From Methylocystis sp. (GTDB lineage: Bacteria > Pseudomonadota > Alphaproteobacteria > Rhizobiales > Beijerinckiaceae): DNA of 42,589 bases. This document shows, in pieces, positions 16,682 to 26,193 of the stretch. The stretch is taken from positions 1 through 42,589 of the forward strand of contig JALHNQ010000028.1 of NCBI GenBank assembly GCA_022843405.1, read 5' to 3'. Made by a program: the position numbers and the translations under genes. Numbering within the stretch: position 1 is the first letter of the stretch; each line of letters begins with the position of its first letter. The notes beneath the pieces were generated by a model that worked only from the letters and a program-made list of their open reading frames with translations, was not told the DNA's origin and ran no database searches.

Positions 16682-17128
16682 CTAGCTGAAAAGCTGGCCA
16701 GCAAGTTCCCACTTCGCCGGCATACCCTCACCAACGCGCCGCACTGTCTTCCCTTCATTATTCCGAAGCGACGCCTGCACGCCGCCGATTAAATCACGCA
16801 CGGCTTTCTGGTCTGGCGCAGAGACGCCTTGGGCCGCGAGCATCGCCAACGTGAGTTGGCGTGCCGTAAGCGGCCCTGCAGCCTTCCTGAGAGCTTCCAA
16901 GGCATGTCGGAATAATGTCCCGCGCTTGAACCACGCATTGCCCTTGTGGCGTCGGCGAGGCGCAATCGCCTGTAGATTGAAGCCCGGCTCGAACATCCGA
17001 ATGACGGCCTCGACATGTTTCATGTCGCCGGCGAGCTTTTCGGCGCGTTTCCGGTTCTCGAAAATTTGCCCGCCTAAATCGGCGTGAAGCTTAATGAGGC
17101 CGGAGAGGATAGGATGATTGGTTCGCAT
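16682..17128 (-). CDS. Small passenger protein: helical N-terminus plus winged-helix-like domain
   Basis: 148 aa. The N-terminal 45 residues look helical (LSGLIKLHADLGGQIFENRK, then EKLAGDMKHVEAVIRMF), a basic segment APRRRHKGNAWFKRG follows, and the C-terminal half (FRHALEALRKAAGPLTARQL, then DLIGGVQASLRNNEGKTVRR) has a winged-helix-like pattern. I recall similar uncharacterised proteins being common in alphaproteobacterial mobile regions; no function is known. It is the last gene before the right inverted repeat and points inward. Its architecture parallels the plus-strand protein at 15959-16363, so both may be DNA-binding accessory or regulatory proteins of the element. Confidence 0.68.
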   Translation of the reverse strand: MRTNHPILSGLIKLHADLGGQIFENRKRAEKLAGDMKHVEAVIRMFEPGFNLQAIAPRRRHKGNAWFKRGTLFRHALEALRKAAGPLTARQLTLAMLAAQGVSAPDQKAVRDLIGGVQASLRNNEGKTVRRVGEGMPAKWELAGQLFS

Positions 17129-17160
17129 GCCCAGAAAATAAGGCTTCGCCGGCTAGATCG

Positions 17161-17186
17161 CTTGTGGCGTTTGCGCCATAATACCG
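17161..17186 (-). repeat. Right terminal inverted repeat (26 bp)
   Basis: Exact reverse complement of 13454-13479; it begins CTTGTGGCGTTTGCGCCATA and ends ATACCG. It contains the same internal hairpin as the left end. Confidence 0.96.
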
Positions 17187-17194
17187 GGACCGCG
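17187..17194. repeat. Target-site duplication, right copy (GGACCGCG)
   Basis: Identical to 13446-13453 and immediately outside the right inverted repeat. After it the dprA reading frame resumes (GATCTTCAGGCAGCTC). Confidence 0.95.
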
Positions 17195-18377
17195 GATCTT
17201 CAGGCAGCTCATCAATCGCTTCGGCGGCGCAGGTGCCGCGCTGGACGCGTTGCCGTCATTGGCGGCGCAGTCCGTGCGCGGCCGGATCATCCGCATCGCT
17301 ACCCGCGAGGAAGCGTTGCGCGAGATCGAGGCGGCGCGTCCGCTCGGCGTGCGCTTCGTCACCACCGGCGATCCCGACTATCCGCCGCTGCTCAAGGAAA
17401 TCGCCGATGCGCCGCCGCTGATCGCTCTGCGCGGCGCGTCGTGGGCCGCGCAGCGCGACGGCGTCGCGGTCGTCGGTTCGCGCAATGCTTCGGCGGCGGG
17501 TCTTACCTTCACGGAACGGCTTGCGCGCAGTCTCGCGCTCGAGAATTACGTCATCGTCTCCGGCCTTGCGCGCGGCATAGACGCCGTCGCCCATCGCGCC
17601 GCGCTTGAAACCGGCACGATCGCCGTTCTCGCCGGCGGACACGCGCGCCCCTATCCTTCCGAACATGCGCGTCTCGTCGAAGAAATCGCCGAGAGGGGGC
17701 TGATCGTCTCCGAAATGCCGATCGAATGGGAGCCGCGCGGTCGCGATTTTCCGCGCCGAAATCGGATCATTTCGGGGCTCAGCCGGGCGACGATCGTCGT
17801 CGAGGCGGCGCGCCGCTCGGGGTCCCTGATCACGGCGCGCTTCGCCAATGAGCAGGGGCGAGAGGTCTTCGCCGTTCCGGGCTCGCCGCTCGATCCGCGC
17901 GCGGAAGGCGTTAATGATCTCATTCGCCAAGGCGCGACTTTATGCGCTCGACCCGAGGACGTGATTTCGGTCCTAGCCGAAAACGCCGGCGCGCCGGCGC
18001 GCAAGAATCTCTTCGACGACGACGCGCGCGCCGGCGAGGAAACCCTGATCGACGAATTGGATCTTTTCTCCGCCCTCGACGAGTCGGCGTTCGAGGAGAG
18101 AAGCGCGCCAAATCGCTTCTCGGCGCCGCTCCCGCCGGCGGAATGCGGCGCCGATCTCGACCTGCGCATGCAAGGCGAGCGGACGCCGCAGGCGGATGCT
18201 CACGAGATTATCGTTTCTCTGCTCGGACCTGCGCCGATCGCGATCGATGACCTCATCCGCGTCGCCGGTTTAACGGCGCGCGAGGTGCAGGGCGTGTTGG
18301 TCGAATTGGATGTCGAGGGTCGGCTACAGCGCCATGGGGCCAACATCGTTTCGCTCGTTTACAATCAAAAGTTGTGA
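17195..18377 (+). pseudogene. dprA: dprA, 3' fragment (DNA-processing protein, interrupted)
   Basis: The rest of DprA, the RecA-loading single-strand DNA-binding protein of natural transformation. It carries FRQLINRFGGAGAALDALP, then the Rossmann core: VAVVGSRNASAAGL, IVSGLARGIDAVAHRAAL, GTIAVLAGGHARPYP, GLIVSEMPIEWEPRGRDFPR, NRIISGLSRATIVVEAARRS, GSLITARFANEQGREVFAVP. The C-terminal winged helix (ITARE-type, PIAIDDLIRVAGLTAREVQG) is complete. No start with a convincing ribosome-binding site follows the insertion, so the fragment lacks its first 30 residues and its own promoter; weak expression from an internal TTG/GTG cannot be excluded. No other mutation is seen, in keeping with a recent insertion. 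Confidence 0.92.
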
Positions 18378-18378
18378 T

Positions 18379-18630
18379 CTAGGCGGAGCGATCGATAGGA
18401 TAGCCGCCGAGTTCGCGCGCCCGCATATCGGCTTCGGCGCGCGCCAGATTCAGGAAATAGCAGAGCATGGGCATGTCGCAACGACTGGCAAGTTTCGCCA
18501 TTTCATCAGACATATCAGCGATATAAGAAGCGATTGAGGCGGCTTCCTCATTGGTTTTGGCGTTCTCCGCAGTTGTTCCGCGGGGCTCCTCGGAGTCACT
18601 CTTGGAAGCATCCGGCCGGGACATCGTCAT
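18379..18630 (-). CDS. Small conserved protein of unknown function
   Basis: 83 aa. A polar, Ser/Glu-rich N-terminus (MTMSRPDASKSDSEEP) leads into a helical part (NEEAASIASYIADMSDEMAK, then LASRCDMPMLCYFLNLARAE) and ends ARELGGYPID. The helical segment resembles small uncharacterised proteins of Rhizobiales. I chose the ATG at 18630, near GGAG; a GTG at 18642 and an ATG at 18624 are alternatives. It is convergent with dprA, with only a base between their stops. Confidence 0.65.
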   Translation of the reverse strand: MTMSRPDASKSDSEEPRGTTAENAKTNEEAASIASYIADMSDEMAKLASRCDMPMLCYFLNLARAEADMRARELGGYPIDRSA

Positions 18631-18765
18631 CGGTCTCCACACGGACCACGAGGCGGTTATCTATGAGTTAAGCATAAGACTTTCTTGCATTTTTCTTCCA
18701 CCGCCTCTATCCCGTGTCAAGGGAAAAAATTCTATTAAAAGTTGTGATTGTTCCACCGAGGCGGA

Positions 18766-19236
18766 CTACAGCCGCTTCAGACGGTCAAGCGCGCCCTGCA
18801 GAATATAAGCGGCGGCCATCCGGTCCACGACTTCCGCGCGTTTGGCGCGAGAAGCGTCCTGCGCAATCAATTCGCGGGTCACGGCCGCGGTCGACAGGCG
18901 CTCGTCCCAGAAGGCGAAGGGCAGCGACGCCGTTTTCGAAAGATTGCGCATGAACGCGCGCGTCGCCTGCGCGCGCGGTCCCTCCGTGCCGTCCATATTG
19001 AGCGGAAGACCGACGACGAGCGCGCAGACCCCGAAATCGGCCGCGCGCTTGAGCAGACTGTCGGCGTCCCGAGAGAATTTCACGCGCGCGATCGTATCGA
19101 GCGGAGAGGCGAGCCGCCGCTCGACGTCGGAAAGCGCCAGACCGATGGTTTTGGTCCCAAGATCCAGGCCCATCAACCGGCCTTTCGGCGGCAGAAGCGG
19201 CGCTAAGTCTTCCAGGGTTGTCGCACGCATGCTCAC
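18766..19236 (-). CDS. ruvX: RuvX/YqgF Holliday-junction resolvase-like nuclease
   Basis: 156 aa, usual length. It belongs to the RNase H-fold YqgF family, implicated in 16S rRNA 5' maturation and proposed to resolve Holliday junctions, in the cytoplasm. Seen motifs: RLMGLDLGTKTIGLALSD with the first catalytic Asp, LVVGLPLNMDGTEGPRA, FWDERLSTAAV with the catalytic Glu, and VVDRMAAAYILQ with the last Asp. The GTG at 19236 has GGAG upstream; the ATG two codons later is equally possible. It diverges from gatC. Confidence 0.94.
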   Translation of the reverse strand: MSMRATTLEDLAPLLPPKGRLMGLDLGTKTIGLALSDVERRLASPLDTIARVKFSRDADSLLKRAADFGVCALVVGLPLNMDGTEGPRAQATRAFMRNLSKTASLPFAFWDERLSTAAVTRELIAQDASRAKRAEVVDRMAAAYILQGALDRLKRL

Positions 19237-19383
19237 CGCGTCTCCGCTATCACGCGGCCATCATTCCTCAAACCGGCGCGGTTGAGCGCTTCCCCTTTTT
19301 GACCCCACGACAGGCCGCCATCATTGCGCCGCGATAGGGCAGGCGGTATAGCGCCCCGTCGAGACCTTTCTTGCGGAGCCCTA

Positions 19384-19671
19384 ATGTCCGTTGATTCCGC
19401 GACCGTCCGCCGGATCGCCCATCTCTCGCGTATCGCCATCGACGACAGCGAAGTCGAGCGCCTGCGCGGCGAACTCAACGCTATTCTTGCTTTTGTCGAA
19501 ACCTTGAGCGAGGTCGACATCGACGGGGTCGAGCCTTTGACCTCCGCTCTGCCGATGCAAATGAAGAAGCGCGCCGACGTCGTGACCGACGGCGGCATTT
19601 GCGACGATATTCTCGCCAATGCGCCCCTGCGCGAAGATCATTATTTCGTCGTGCCCAAGGTCATCGAATAG
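19384..19671 (+). CDS. gatC: Aspartyl/glutamyl-tRNA amidotransferase subunit C
   Basis: 95 aa. It is the small subunit that stabilises GatA-GatB in the complex converting Glu-tRNA(Gln) to Gln-tRNA(Gln) and Asp-tRNA(Asn) to Asn-tRNA(Asn). The family pattern is clear: [66 protein letters not shown]. The ATG is preceded by GGAGCCCTA. gatA starts 52 bp downstream. Confidence 0.95.
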   Translation: MSVDSATVRRIAHLSRIAIDDSEVERLRGELNAILAFVETLSEVDIDGVEPLTSALPMQMKKRADVVTDGGICDDILANAPLREDHYFVVPKVIE

Positions 19672-19723
19672 CGCTTCCAGCGCAGCCGTTGCGCATGCGG
19701 CGGCCTCAGAAATAAAGGGACAA

Positions 19724-21214
19724 ATGTCCGACCCCACGCATCTTTCATTGGCCGAGGCGCGCGACGCTCTCAAATCGAAACGGCTCTCCGCCGTTGAGCT
19801 GACGCAAGCGCATCTCGACGCGATCGAAAAATCGCGCGCGCTCAACTGCTTCATTACGGAGACGCCGGAGCTGGCGCTTTCCCAGGCGCGCGAAAGCGAT
19901 ACGCGCATCGCCCGCGGCGAAGCGCGCCGGCTCGAGGGCCTGCCGCTCGGCATCAAGGATCTCTATTGCTCGAAAGGCGTGCGCACGACGGCGGCGAGTC
20001 GCATTCTCGACGACTTCACGCCCACATATGAATCCACCGTCTCGGCCAATCTGCTGCGCGACGGCGCGGCCACGCTCGGCAAGCTCAATCTCGATGAATT
20101 CGCGATGGGCTCGTCCAATGAGACGAGCGCTTTCGGACCCGTGGTTTCGCCGTGGCGACGGGCCGGCGATCCCGACGCCAAGATTGTGCCGGGCGGTTCG
20201 TCGGGCGGCTCCTCCGCGGCGGTCGCGGCGCATCTTTGCCTTGGCGCCACTGCGACGGACACCGGCGGTTCGATCCGTCAGCCCGCCGCCTTCACTGGGA
20301 CCGTCGGCATCAAGCCGACCTATGGCCGCTGTTCGCGATGGGGCATCGTCGCTTTCGCGTCCTCGCTCGATCAGGCAGGACCGATCGCGCGCAACGTGCG
20401 CGACGCCGCCATCATGCTCAGGTCGATGGCGGGGCATGATCCGAAAGACACGACCAGCGTCGATACGCCCGTGCCGGACTATGAAGCGGCCGTCGGCGCG
20501 TCGGTAAAAGGACGCCGTATCGGCGTGCCGAAGGAATATCGCATCGACGGCATGTCGGCGGAGATCGCCGCCTTGTGGGATCAAGGCGCCGCGTGGCTGA
20601 AGGACGCCGGCGCCGAGATCGTCGAAATTTCCTTGCCGCATACCCGCTACGCCTTGCCCACGTACTATATTATTGCGCCGGCTGAAGCGTCGTCCAATCT
20701 CGCGCGCTACGACGGCGTGCGCTACGGCCGTCGAGAGCAGGGCCGCGACGTTATTGAAATGTACGAGAAGACGCGCGCAACTGGCTTTGGTCCCGAAGTG
20801 CGGCGGCGCATCATGATCGGCACCTATGTGCTGTCGGCGGGCTATTACGACGCCTATTACGTTCGCGCGCAGAAAGTCCGCAGCCTGATCAAGCGCGATT
20901 TCGACGAAGCCTTCGCCTCGGGCGTCGACGCCGTCCTGACGCCGGCGACGCCGTCGACCGCCTTCGCGCAAGGCGAGAAGGGCGCGGCGGACCCTGTCGA
21001 AATGTACCTCAACGACGTGTTCACCGTGACGGTGAATATGGCCGGTCTTCCCGGCGTCGCCGTTCCGGGCGGTCTCGCGGCAAATGGTTTGCCCTTGGGC
21101 TTGCAGCTCATCGGCCGACCCTTTGACGAAGAGACGCTGTTTTCTCTCGCCGCGGCGATCGAGTTGACGGCGCCGAAGATCGAACGTCCTCGGCCGTGGT
21201 GGCGTGAGGGCTGA
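19724..21214 (+). CDS. gatA: Aspartyl/glutamyl-tRNA amidotransferase subunit A
   Basis: 496 aa, normal. It hydrolyses glutamine to supply ammonia for the amidation done by GatB. It belongs to the amidase-signature family. The catalytic Lys is in [10 protein letters not shown], the cis-Ser in [14 protein letters not shown], and the nucleophilic Ser in [33 protein letters not shown] and [20 protein letters not shown] are also typical. The ATG follows AAAGGGACAA. It lies between gatC and a chorismate mutase-like gene, 2 bp apart from the latter, so these are translated from one message. Confidence 0.96.
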   Translation: MSDPTHLSLAEARDALKSKRLSAVELTQAHLDAIEKSRALNCFITETPELALSQARESDTRIARGEARRLEGLPLGIKDLYCSKGVRTTAASRILDDFTPTYESTVSANLLRDGAATLGKLNLDEFAMGSSNETSAFGPVVSPWRRAGDPDAKIVPGGSSGGSSAAVAAHLCLGATATDTGGSIRQPAAFTGTVGIKPTYGRCSRWGIVAFASSLDQAGPIARNVRDAAIMLRSMAGHDPKDTTSVDTPVPDYEAAVGASVKGRRIGVPKEYRIDGMSAEIAALWDQGAAWLKDAGAEIVEISLPHTRYALPTYYIIAPAEASSNLARYDGVRYGRREQGRDVIEMYEKTRATGFGPEVRRRIMIGTYVLSAGYYDAYYVRAQKVRSLIKRDFDEAFASGVDAVLTPATPSTAFAQGEKGAADPVEMYLNDVFTVTVNMAGLPGVAVPGGLAANGLPLGLQLIGRPFDEETLFSLAAAIELTAPKIERPRPWWREG

Positions 21215-21216
21215 AG

Positions 21217-21594
21217 ATGACCACGCCCGCTCAAAAGGATATTGCGGACCGTTCCGAGCAGGAGCTGCAGGACGAAATGTGCGACGTCCGCCGTTTGATC
21301 GACGAACTGGACGAGGAGCTGGTCGCGCTTCTCGCCAAGCGCCAAAGACAGATCGAACGGGCGGCGAAGGTCAAACCCGCCCTTGGGATTCCCGCCAATG
21401 TGCCCGAGCGCGTCGATGAAGTGTTGGGACATGTGCTGGGCGTCGCGCGCCGCGAGGGCCTGTCGGTCGAACTCGCGATGAACCTTTGGCGCGCGCTGAT
21501 CGACTGGTCGATACAATATGAAGAGCGGCTGATGGGCGCGCGTGGGACCAAGCGCGACTCTCAATCCCCTTCGGACGGCGGCCCGTTATCCTGA
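21217..21594 (+). CDS. Chorismate mutase type II (AroQ-like) domain protein
   Basis: 125 aa. The all-helical AroQ pattern is visible: [34 protein letters not shown], then [20 protein letters not shown] and [17 protein letters not shown]. AroQ enzymes rearrange chorismate to prephenate in phenylalanine/tyrosine synthesis; isochorismate-pyruvate lyases share the fold. Key positions such as Arg in helix 1, Lys in AAKVK and Arg in the ERVDE helix are present. It starts 2 bp after gatA and its 3' end overlaps the minus-strand gene at 21561-21893. Placement inside the gat genes is unusual. Exact substrate is uncertain. Confidence 0.8.
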   Translation: MTTPAQKDIADRSEQELQDEMCDVRRLIDELDEELVALLAKRQRQIERAAKVKPALGIPANVPERVDEVLGHVLGVARREGLSVELAMNLWRALIDWSIQYEERLMGARGTKRDSQSPSDGGPLS

Positions 21595-21893
21595 TCATCG
21601 GCGCGCGTCCTCGTCTTGACGCGAACGAAGCCGTTGCGAATCGACCAGCGCAGGCACTTGATCGACCACCAGTGAAAGCGTCGCGACAATTTGTGCGCGC
21701 CGGGCGAGTGCGGAGCGAGGATCGCGAGGCCGATCGGGAACATCCAGACGCCGAAGACGGGAAGCGGCGCGAGAATGGTGCCGCCGAGGATCAGGCCGAC
21801 GCCGACAGGAATGCTCACATGGCGGGGAGCGTTGCGCATGCGCGCAATCAGTCCTTTCCTGCGATTGTCGTCAGAATTCCCGTTCGTGGCCAT
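21561..21893 (-). CDS. Small conserved membrane protein of unknown function
   Basis: 110 aa. After a basic N-terminus ([20 protein letters not shown]) come two hydrophobic stretches, [20 protein letters not shown] and [14 protein letters not shown], and a basic Arg/Trp-rich tail ([18 protein letters not shown]). The MRNAPRHV-IPxGVGL pattern is shared by uncharacterised alphaproteobacterial proteins, as I recall. It lies antisense between the chorismate mutase-like gene (34-bp overlap) and gatB, and is divergent from gatB. Confidence 0.7.
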   Translation of the reverse strand: MATNGNSDDNRRKGLIARMRNAPRHVSIPVGVGLILGGTILAPLPVFGVWMFPIGLAILAPHSPGAHKLSRRFHWWSIKCLRWSIRNGFVRVKTRTRADDQDNGPPSEGD

Positions 21894-21980
21894 TTCGTCG
21901 CTTGTCCTTCGCGTGGCGCCGGCCGTTCCGCTCCCGCCAAGCGTGGTTTATATGGAAGACGCAAGTTTAGCGAGGCAGAT

Positions 21981-23450
21981 ATGGCGACAGAGGCGGCTCC
22001 AACCAAGCTCATCAAGGGCGCGACCGGCGATTGGGAAGTCGTGATCGGCATGGAAATCCACGCCCAGGTGACGAGCAACGCCAAGCTCTTCTCAGGCGCT
22101 TCCGCCGAATATGGCGGCGCCCCAAACGATCACGTCTCGCTCGTCGACGCGGCCATGCCGGGCATGCTGCCGGTGATCAACGAGGAATGCGTCAAACAGG
22201 CGATCCGGACCGGTCTCGGCCTTGAGGCCAAGATCAACCTGCGCTCGGTCTTCGATCGAAAGAACTATTTCTATCCCGATCTGCCGCAGGGCTATCAGAT
22301 TTCCCAGTTCAAGCACCCGATCGTCGGCGAAGGCGTCGTCATTGTCGACGTATCGCCGAGCGAACGCATTACCGTCGGCATCGAGCGTCTGCATCTCGAG
22401 CAGGACGCCGGCAAGTCGCTGCATGATTTATCGGCGACAGAAAGCCACGTCGATCTCAACCGCAGCGGCGTGGCGCTGATGGAGATCGTCTCCAAGCCGG
22501 ACATGCGTTCGGCTGAGGAGGCGCGCGCCTATGTTTCGAAGCTGCGAACGATTTTGCGTTACATCGGCTCCTGCGACGGCAATATGGAGCAGGGCTCGCT
22601 GCGCGCCGACGTCAATGTTTCGGTGCGCCGACCGGGCGCCGCGCTCGGCACGCGCTGCGAAATCAAGAACGTCAACTCCATCCGCTTCATCGGCCAGGCG
22701 ATCGAGGTCGAGGCGCGCCGTCAGATTGGCATTCTCGAAGACGGCGGCAAGATCGATCAGGAGACGCGGCTGTTCGATCCCGGCAAGGGCGAGACGCGCT
22801 CGATGCGCTCCAAGGAGGAAGCGCATGATTATCGCTACTTCCCCGATCCCGATCTGCTGCCGCTCGAATTCGATCAGGCCTATGTCGACGCGCTGCAGGG
22901 CGAGTTGCCGGAGTTGCCCGACGCCAAGCGCGCGCGCTTCATCGCGCAATACGGCCTGTCGCCTTACGACGCCGGCGTGCTCGTGATGGAGCGCGCCGCT
23001 GCCGACTATTTCGAAGAGACGGCGAAAGGTCGCGACGCCAAGCTTGCGGCCAACTGGGTGATCAATGAGCTGTTCGGCCGCCTGAACAAGGAAGGGCTCG
23101 ACGTCACGCGCTCGCCCGTGTCGTCGCGGGCCTTGGGCGCGATCATCGATCTCATCTCGCAGAACGTCATTTCGGGCAAGATCGCCAAGGATCTCTTCGA
23201 GATCGTCTGGACCGAAGGCGGCGACCCGAAGGAGATCGTCAAGACGCGCGGCATGAAGCAAGTGACCGACACCGGCGCGATTGAGGCCGCCGTCGACGCC
23301 GTGATCGCCGCCAATCCCGACAAGGTCGAGCAGGCGAAGGCGAAGCCGACGATGCTCGGCTGGTTCGTCGGACAGGTGATGAAGCAGACCGGCGGAAAGG
23401 CGAATCCGCAGGTGGTGAACGATCTCTTGAAGCGCAAATTGGGCGTTTGA
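21981..23450 (+). CDS. gatB: Aspartyl/glutamyl-tRNA amidotransferase subunit B
   Basis: 489 aa, normal. It binds the mischarged tRNA, phosphorylates the acyl group with ATP and amidates it with ammonia delivered from GatA. Seen: [20 protein letters not shown] at the N-terminus, [64 protein letters not shown], and the C-terminal YqeY-like tail ([20 protein letters not shown]). The ATG at 21981 follows GAGGCAGAT. It is separated from gatC-gatA by the chorismate mutase-like gene and an antisense gene, so it probably has its own promoter. Confidence 0.96.
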   Translation: MATEAAPTKLIKGATGDWEVVIGMEIHAQVTSNAKLFSGASAEYGGAPNDHVSLVDAAMPGMLPVINEECVKQAIRTGLGLEAKINLRSVFDRKNYFYPDLPQGYQISQFKHPIVGEGVVIVDVSPSERITVGIERLHLEQDAGKSLHDLSATESHVDLNRSGVALMEIVSKPDMRSAEEARAYVSKLRTILRYIGSCDGNMEQGSLRADVNVSVRRPGAALGTRCEIKNVNSIRFIGQAIEVEARRQIGILEDGGKIDQETRLFDPGKGETRSMRSKEEAHDYRYFPDPDLLPLEFDQAYVDALQGELPELPDAKRARFIAQYGLSPYDAGVLVMERAAADYFEETAKGRDAKLAANWVINELFGRLNKEGLDVTRSPVSSRALGAIIDLISQNVISGKIAKDLFEIVWTEGGDPKEIVKTRGMKQVTDTGAIEAAVDAVIAANPDKVEQAKAKPTMLGWFVGQVMKQTGGKANPQVVNDLLKRKLGV

Positions 23451-24110
23451 CGCTCGCCTTTCGCCGCCAAAAACGAATCAGTTTCCAACATGCGCTGCGC
23501 GATTCTTCTCCGAACGGAGGCGTTGCGCGGCGATTTTTTTCAATCCGGCGGCGCTAGCCACAATTTTTTTTTTGTCCCAATGCGCCATCGCTGCACGTCA
23601 TGCAGGCGCGCGCGCATTCTTCAGCGAGCGACGCGCTCTGCTGCTCGGCGGATGTTGATTTTTGCATCTGTCGAAGAGGCGTCCGGCGCCTATTCATCGT
23701 GTATCGATATATGTCTCGATGGGCGTTCGCCGTCAGCGTCGACGTCTTGCGGACGTTGGCGGATACAAAAGCAAATCAAATAATTGAACGCCATGGTCGC
23801 CGCGCCGCGTTGCATGCGCAGGCATGTGTTGAAGGCTATTCGGCGCAGATGCCGCTAACGGATTCGGCGCTCGGATCGTCGCAATAAAACGCAAGACGCG
23901 AACCTGTCGCGACAGTCTCGATGCAGCGTTCGCAAAGCAGCTTCGCGATCGTTTTGCTTGCCGCGCGACAGCGCTCAACATGCCTCGTCATGCGTAGCGT
24001 TGATCACTTCTGCGCGCTTAGCTCTTGAACGACTGATTAACCGCGTTACGCTATTTGCGCGTATTGTCGGTCGAGCAAAGTTCCGGCAATTCGGATCAAG
24101 GGGACTTATT
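23451..24110. other. Long intergenic region with no clear gene
   Basis: 660 bp between gatB and the histone-like gene. Frames in it are short and carry no recognisable motif or ribosome-binding site. A run of ten T occurs near 23565. The last 100 bp should hold the promoter of the histone-like gene. I saw no repeat or folded RNA. Confidence 0.5.
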
Positions 24111-24410
24111 ATGGCGAGAGCTACAATGAAGCGTAAGCCGGCCAAGAAGGCTGCGGCGAAGAAGGGTGCGCGTAAAACCGCGAAGAAGGCTGCGACGAAG
24201 AAGTCGGCGGCAAAGAAGGGCGCCCGCAAGGCTACGCGAAAGACCACTGCGAAGAAGACGGCCCGCAAGGGCGTCCGCAAGGCGGCGACCAAAAAGCGCG
24301 GCGTGAAGAAGGCAGGCGCCAAGAAGGGCGCTCGCAAGGCGACCGCGAAAAAGCGCGTTCCACGAAAGGTGAAGACGCCGACACCGTCTGCTCCGCCGGA
24401 GGCCATGTAA
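24111..24410 (+). CDS. Histone H1-like lysine/alanine-rich DNA-binding protein
   Basis: 99 aa, almost entirely Lys, Ala, Arg, Thr and Gly. Irregular repeats of AAKKGARK, ATKK and TAKK fill residues 10-85, and the tail is Pro-rich (VKTPTPSAPPEAM). There is no globular domain. It resembles the C-terminal part of histone H1 and bacterial HC1/HC2 or AlgP-type proteins that bind DNA non-specifically and compact the nucleoid. AAGGGG lies 7 bases before the ATG. Single gene in a wide intergenic space. Low complexity prevents finer assignment. Confidence 0.82.
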   Translation: MARATMKRKPAKKAAAKKGARKTAKKAATKKSAAKKGARKATRKTTAKKTARKGVRKAATKKRGVKKAGAKKGARKATAKKRVPRKVKTPTPSAPPEAM

Positions 24411-24576
24411 GGCGAAGCGCCTTCGCATGCGCGATTGATCGTTTCGCGTCGATGCGGCAGCGCTTCCTGCACTCATCGCCCGAGGGCGCGTCCAGCGAGG
24501 CGCGTCCCGGGCGATAGCCGTCACAGCTGATTATTTTGTGTGCGCGCGACCGTCGCGCCTATCCATTTCGAGACGC

Positions 24577-25056
24577 CTATCGCGTCAGGCATTGCGTCGC
24601 GAAATCGCGCCACGTCGGCAACCCGCTAATCGATTCTCGCTTCATCCTGTCCCATTCCTCGGCGCAGGCGCGCATCTTTTGGCGTGACGCGCGGGGGAGC
24701 GACGGCGGCGGCTGACTCATATCGACAGGAGGCGGCGCTTGCGGCGGCGGCAGCGCACTGGCTCCCGGCGGCTGGGTCGCTTGTGGAGCAGGCTTCGCGC
24801 TGGGCGCTGCCGGAGCCGCGTCCTGGAGCGGCGGATGCGCCGGCTGTCGAACATTCTGTTCAGGCGTGGGCGCGTTTCGCCTTTGCGGCGCCGGAGCGGC
24901 GCGCGTCGGCGGCGCTGGCGTTGCGGGTTTGACCTGTGCGAGGGTCGCGCTGGCCCCGACAAGCGCGCCGGCGGCGATCGCCACCGCGTGCGCCGATCGG
25001 CGCAATGAAAAGTTGCGCGAGCCGATTTTCAATGGTTTTTCCTCGCGCAAGCGCAA
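24577..25056 (-). CDS. Proline-rich exported protein with a C-terminal Cys/Trp motif
   Basis: 159 aa, not recognised by name. A basic start and hydrophobic stretch (about 18-40, SAHAVAIAAGALVGASATLA) look like a signal peptide. Residues 42-120 are Pro/Ala/Gln-rich and probably unfolded. The conserved part is the end: MRACAEEWDRMKRESISGLP then TWRDFATQC, with two Cys that could form a disulfide; similar short Cys-Trp-Cys ends occur in small periplasmic proteins of Rhizobiales. It diverges from hemB. The exact start is uncertain. Confidence 0.65.
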   Translation of the reverse strand: MRLREEKPLKIGSRNFSLRRSAHAVAIAAGALVGASATLAQVKPATPAPPTRAAPAPQRRNAPTPEQNVRQPAHPPLQDAAPAAPSAKPAPQATQPPGASALPPPQAPPPVDMSQPPPSLPRASRQKMRACAEEWDRMKRESISGLPTWRDFATQCLTR

Positions 25057-25076
25057 TGGCGGTCGATCCTCTATAG

Positions 25077-26162
<1,086 letters not shown>

Positions 26163-26193
26163 CTTGCTTTCGCCATGGGGGCGAGGCGTCGGA

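Larger units (their letters stand above)
13454..17186 (+). mobile_element. IS1595-family insertion element with passenger genes and two tRNA genes, inserted in dprA
   Basis: A 3733-bp element bounded by perfect 26-bp inverted repeats and flanked by an 8-bp direct duplication, inserted after codon 29 of dprA. It contains, in order: a membrane protein (minus), a DUF6471 helix-turn-helix protein (minus), a divergent control region, the IS1595/ISXO2-type transposase (plus), a tRNA gene, a small coiled-coil protein (plus), a hairpin, a second tRNA gene, and another small protein (minus). IS1595-family elements that carry passenger genes are known. The left third is visibly richer in A/T than the chromosome, which suggests that the cargo came from elsewhere. 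Perfect ends and duplication point to a recent insertion. Confidence 0.93.

Noticed and set aside
18367-18748. Direct repeat AAAAGTTGTGAT at 18367 and 18737
   Set aside because: Only 12 bp, different context on each side apart from a nearby GAGGCGGA; not enough for a functional claim.
19745-20971. 408-codon minus-strand open frame
   Set aside because: Complete shadow of gatA with Arg-rich, motif-free sequence.
24470-24516. Imperfect GC hairpin after the histone-like gene
   Set aside because: Stem is interrupted and no T-run follows, so a terminator call is not supported.
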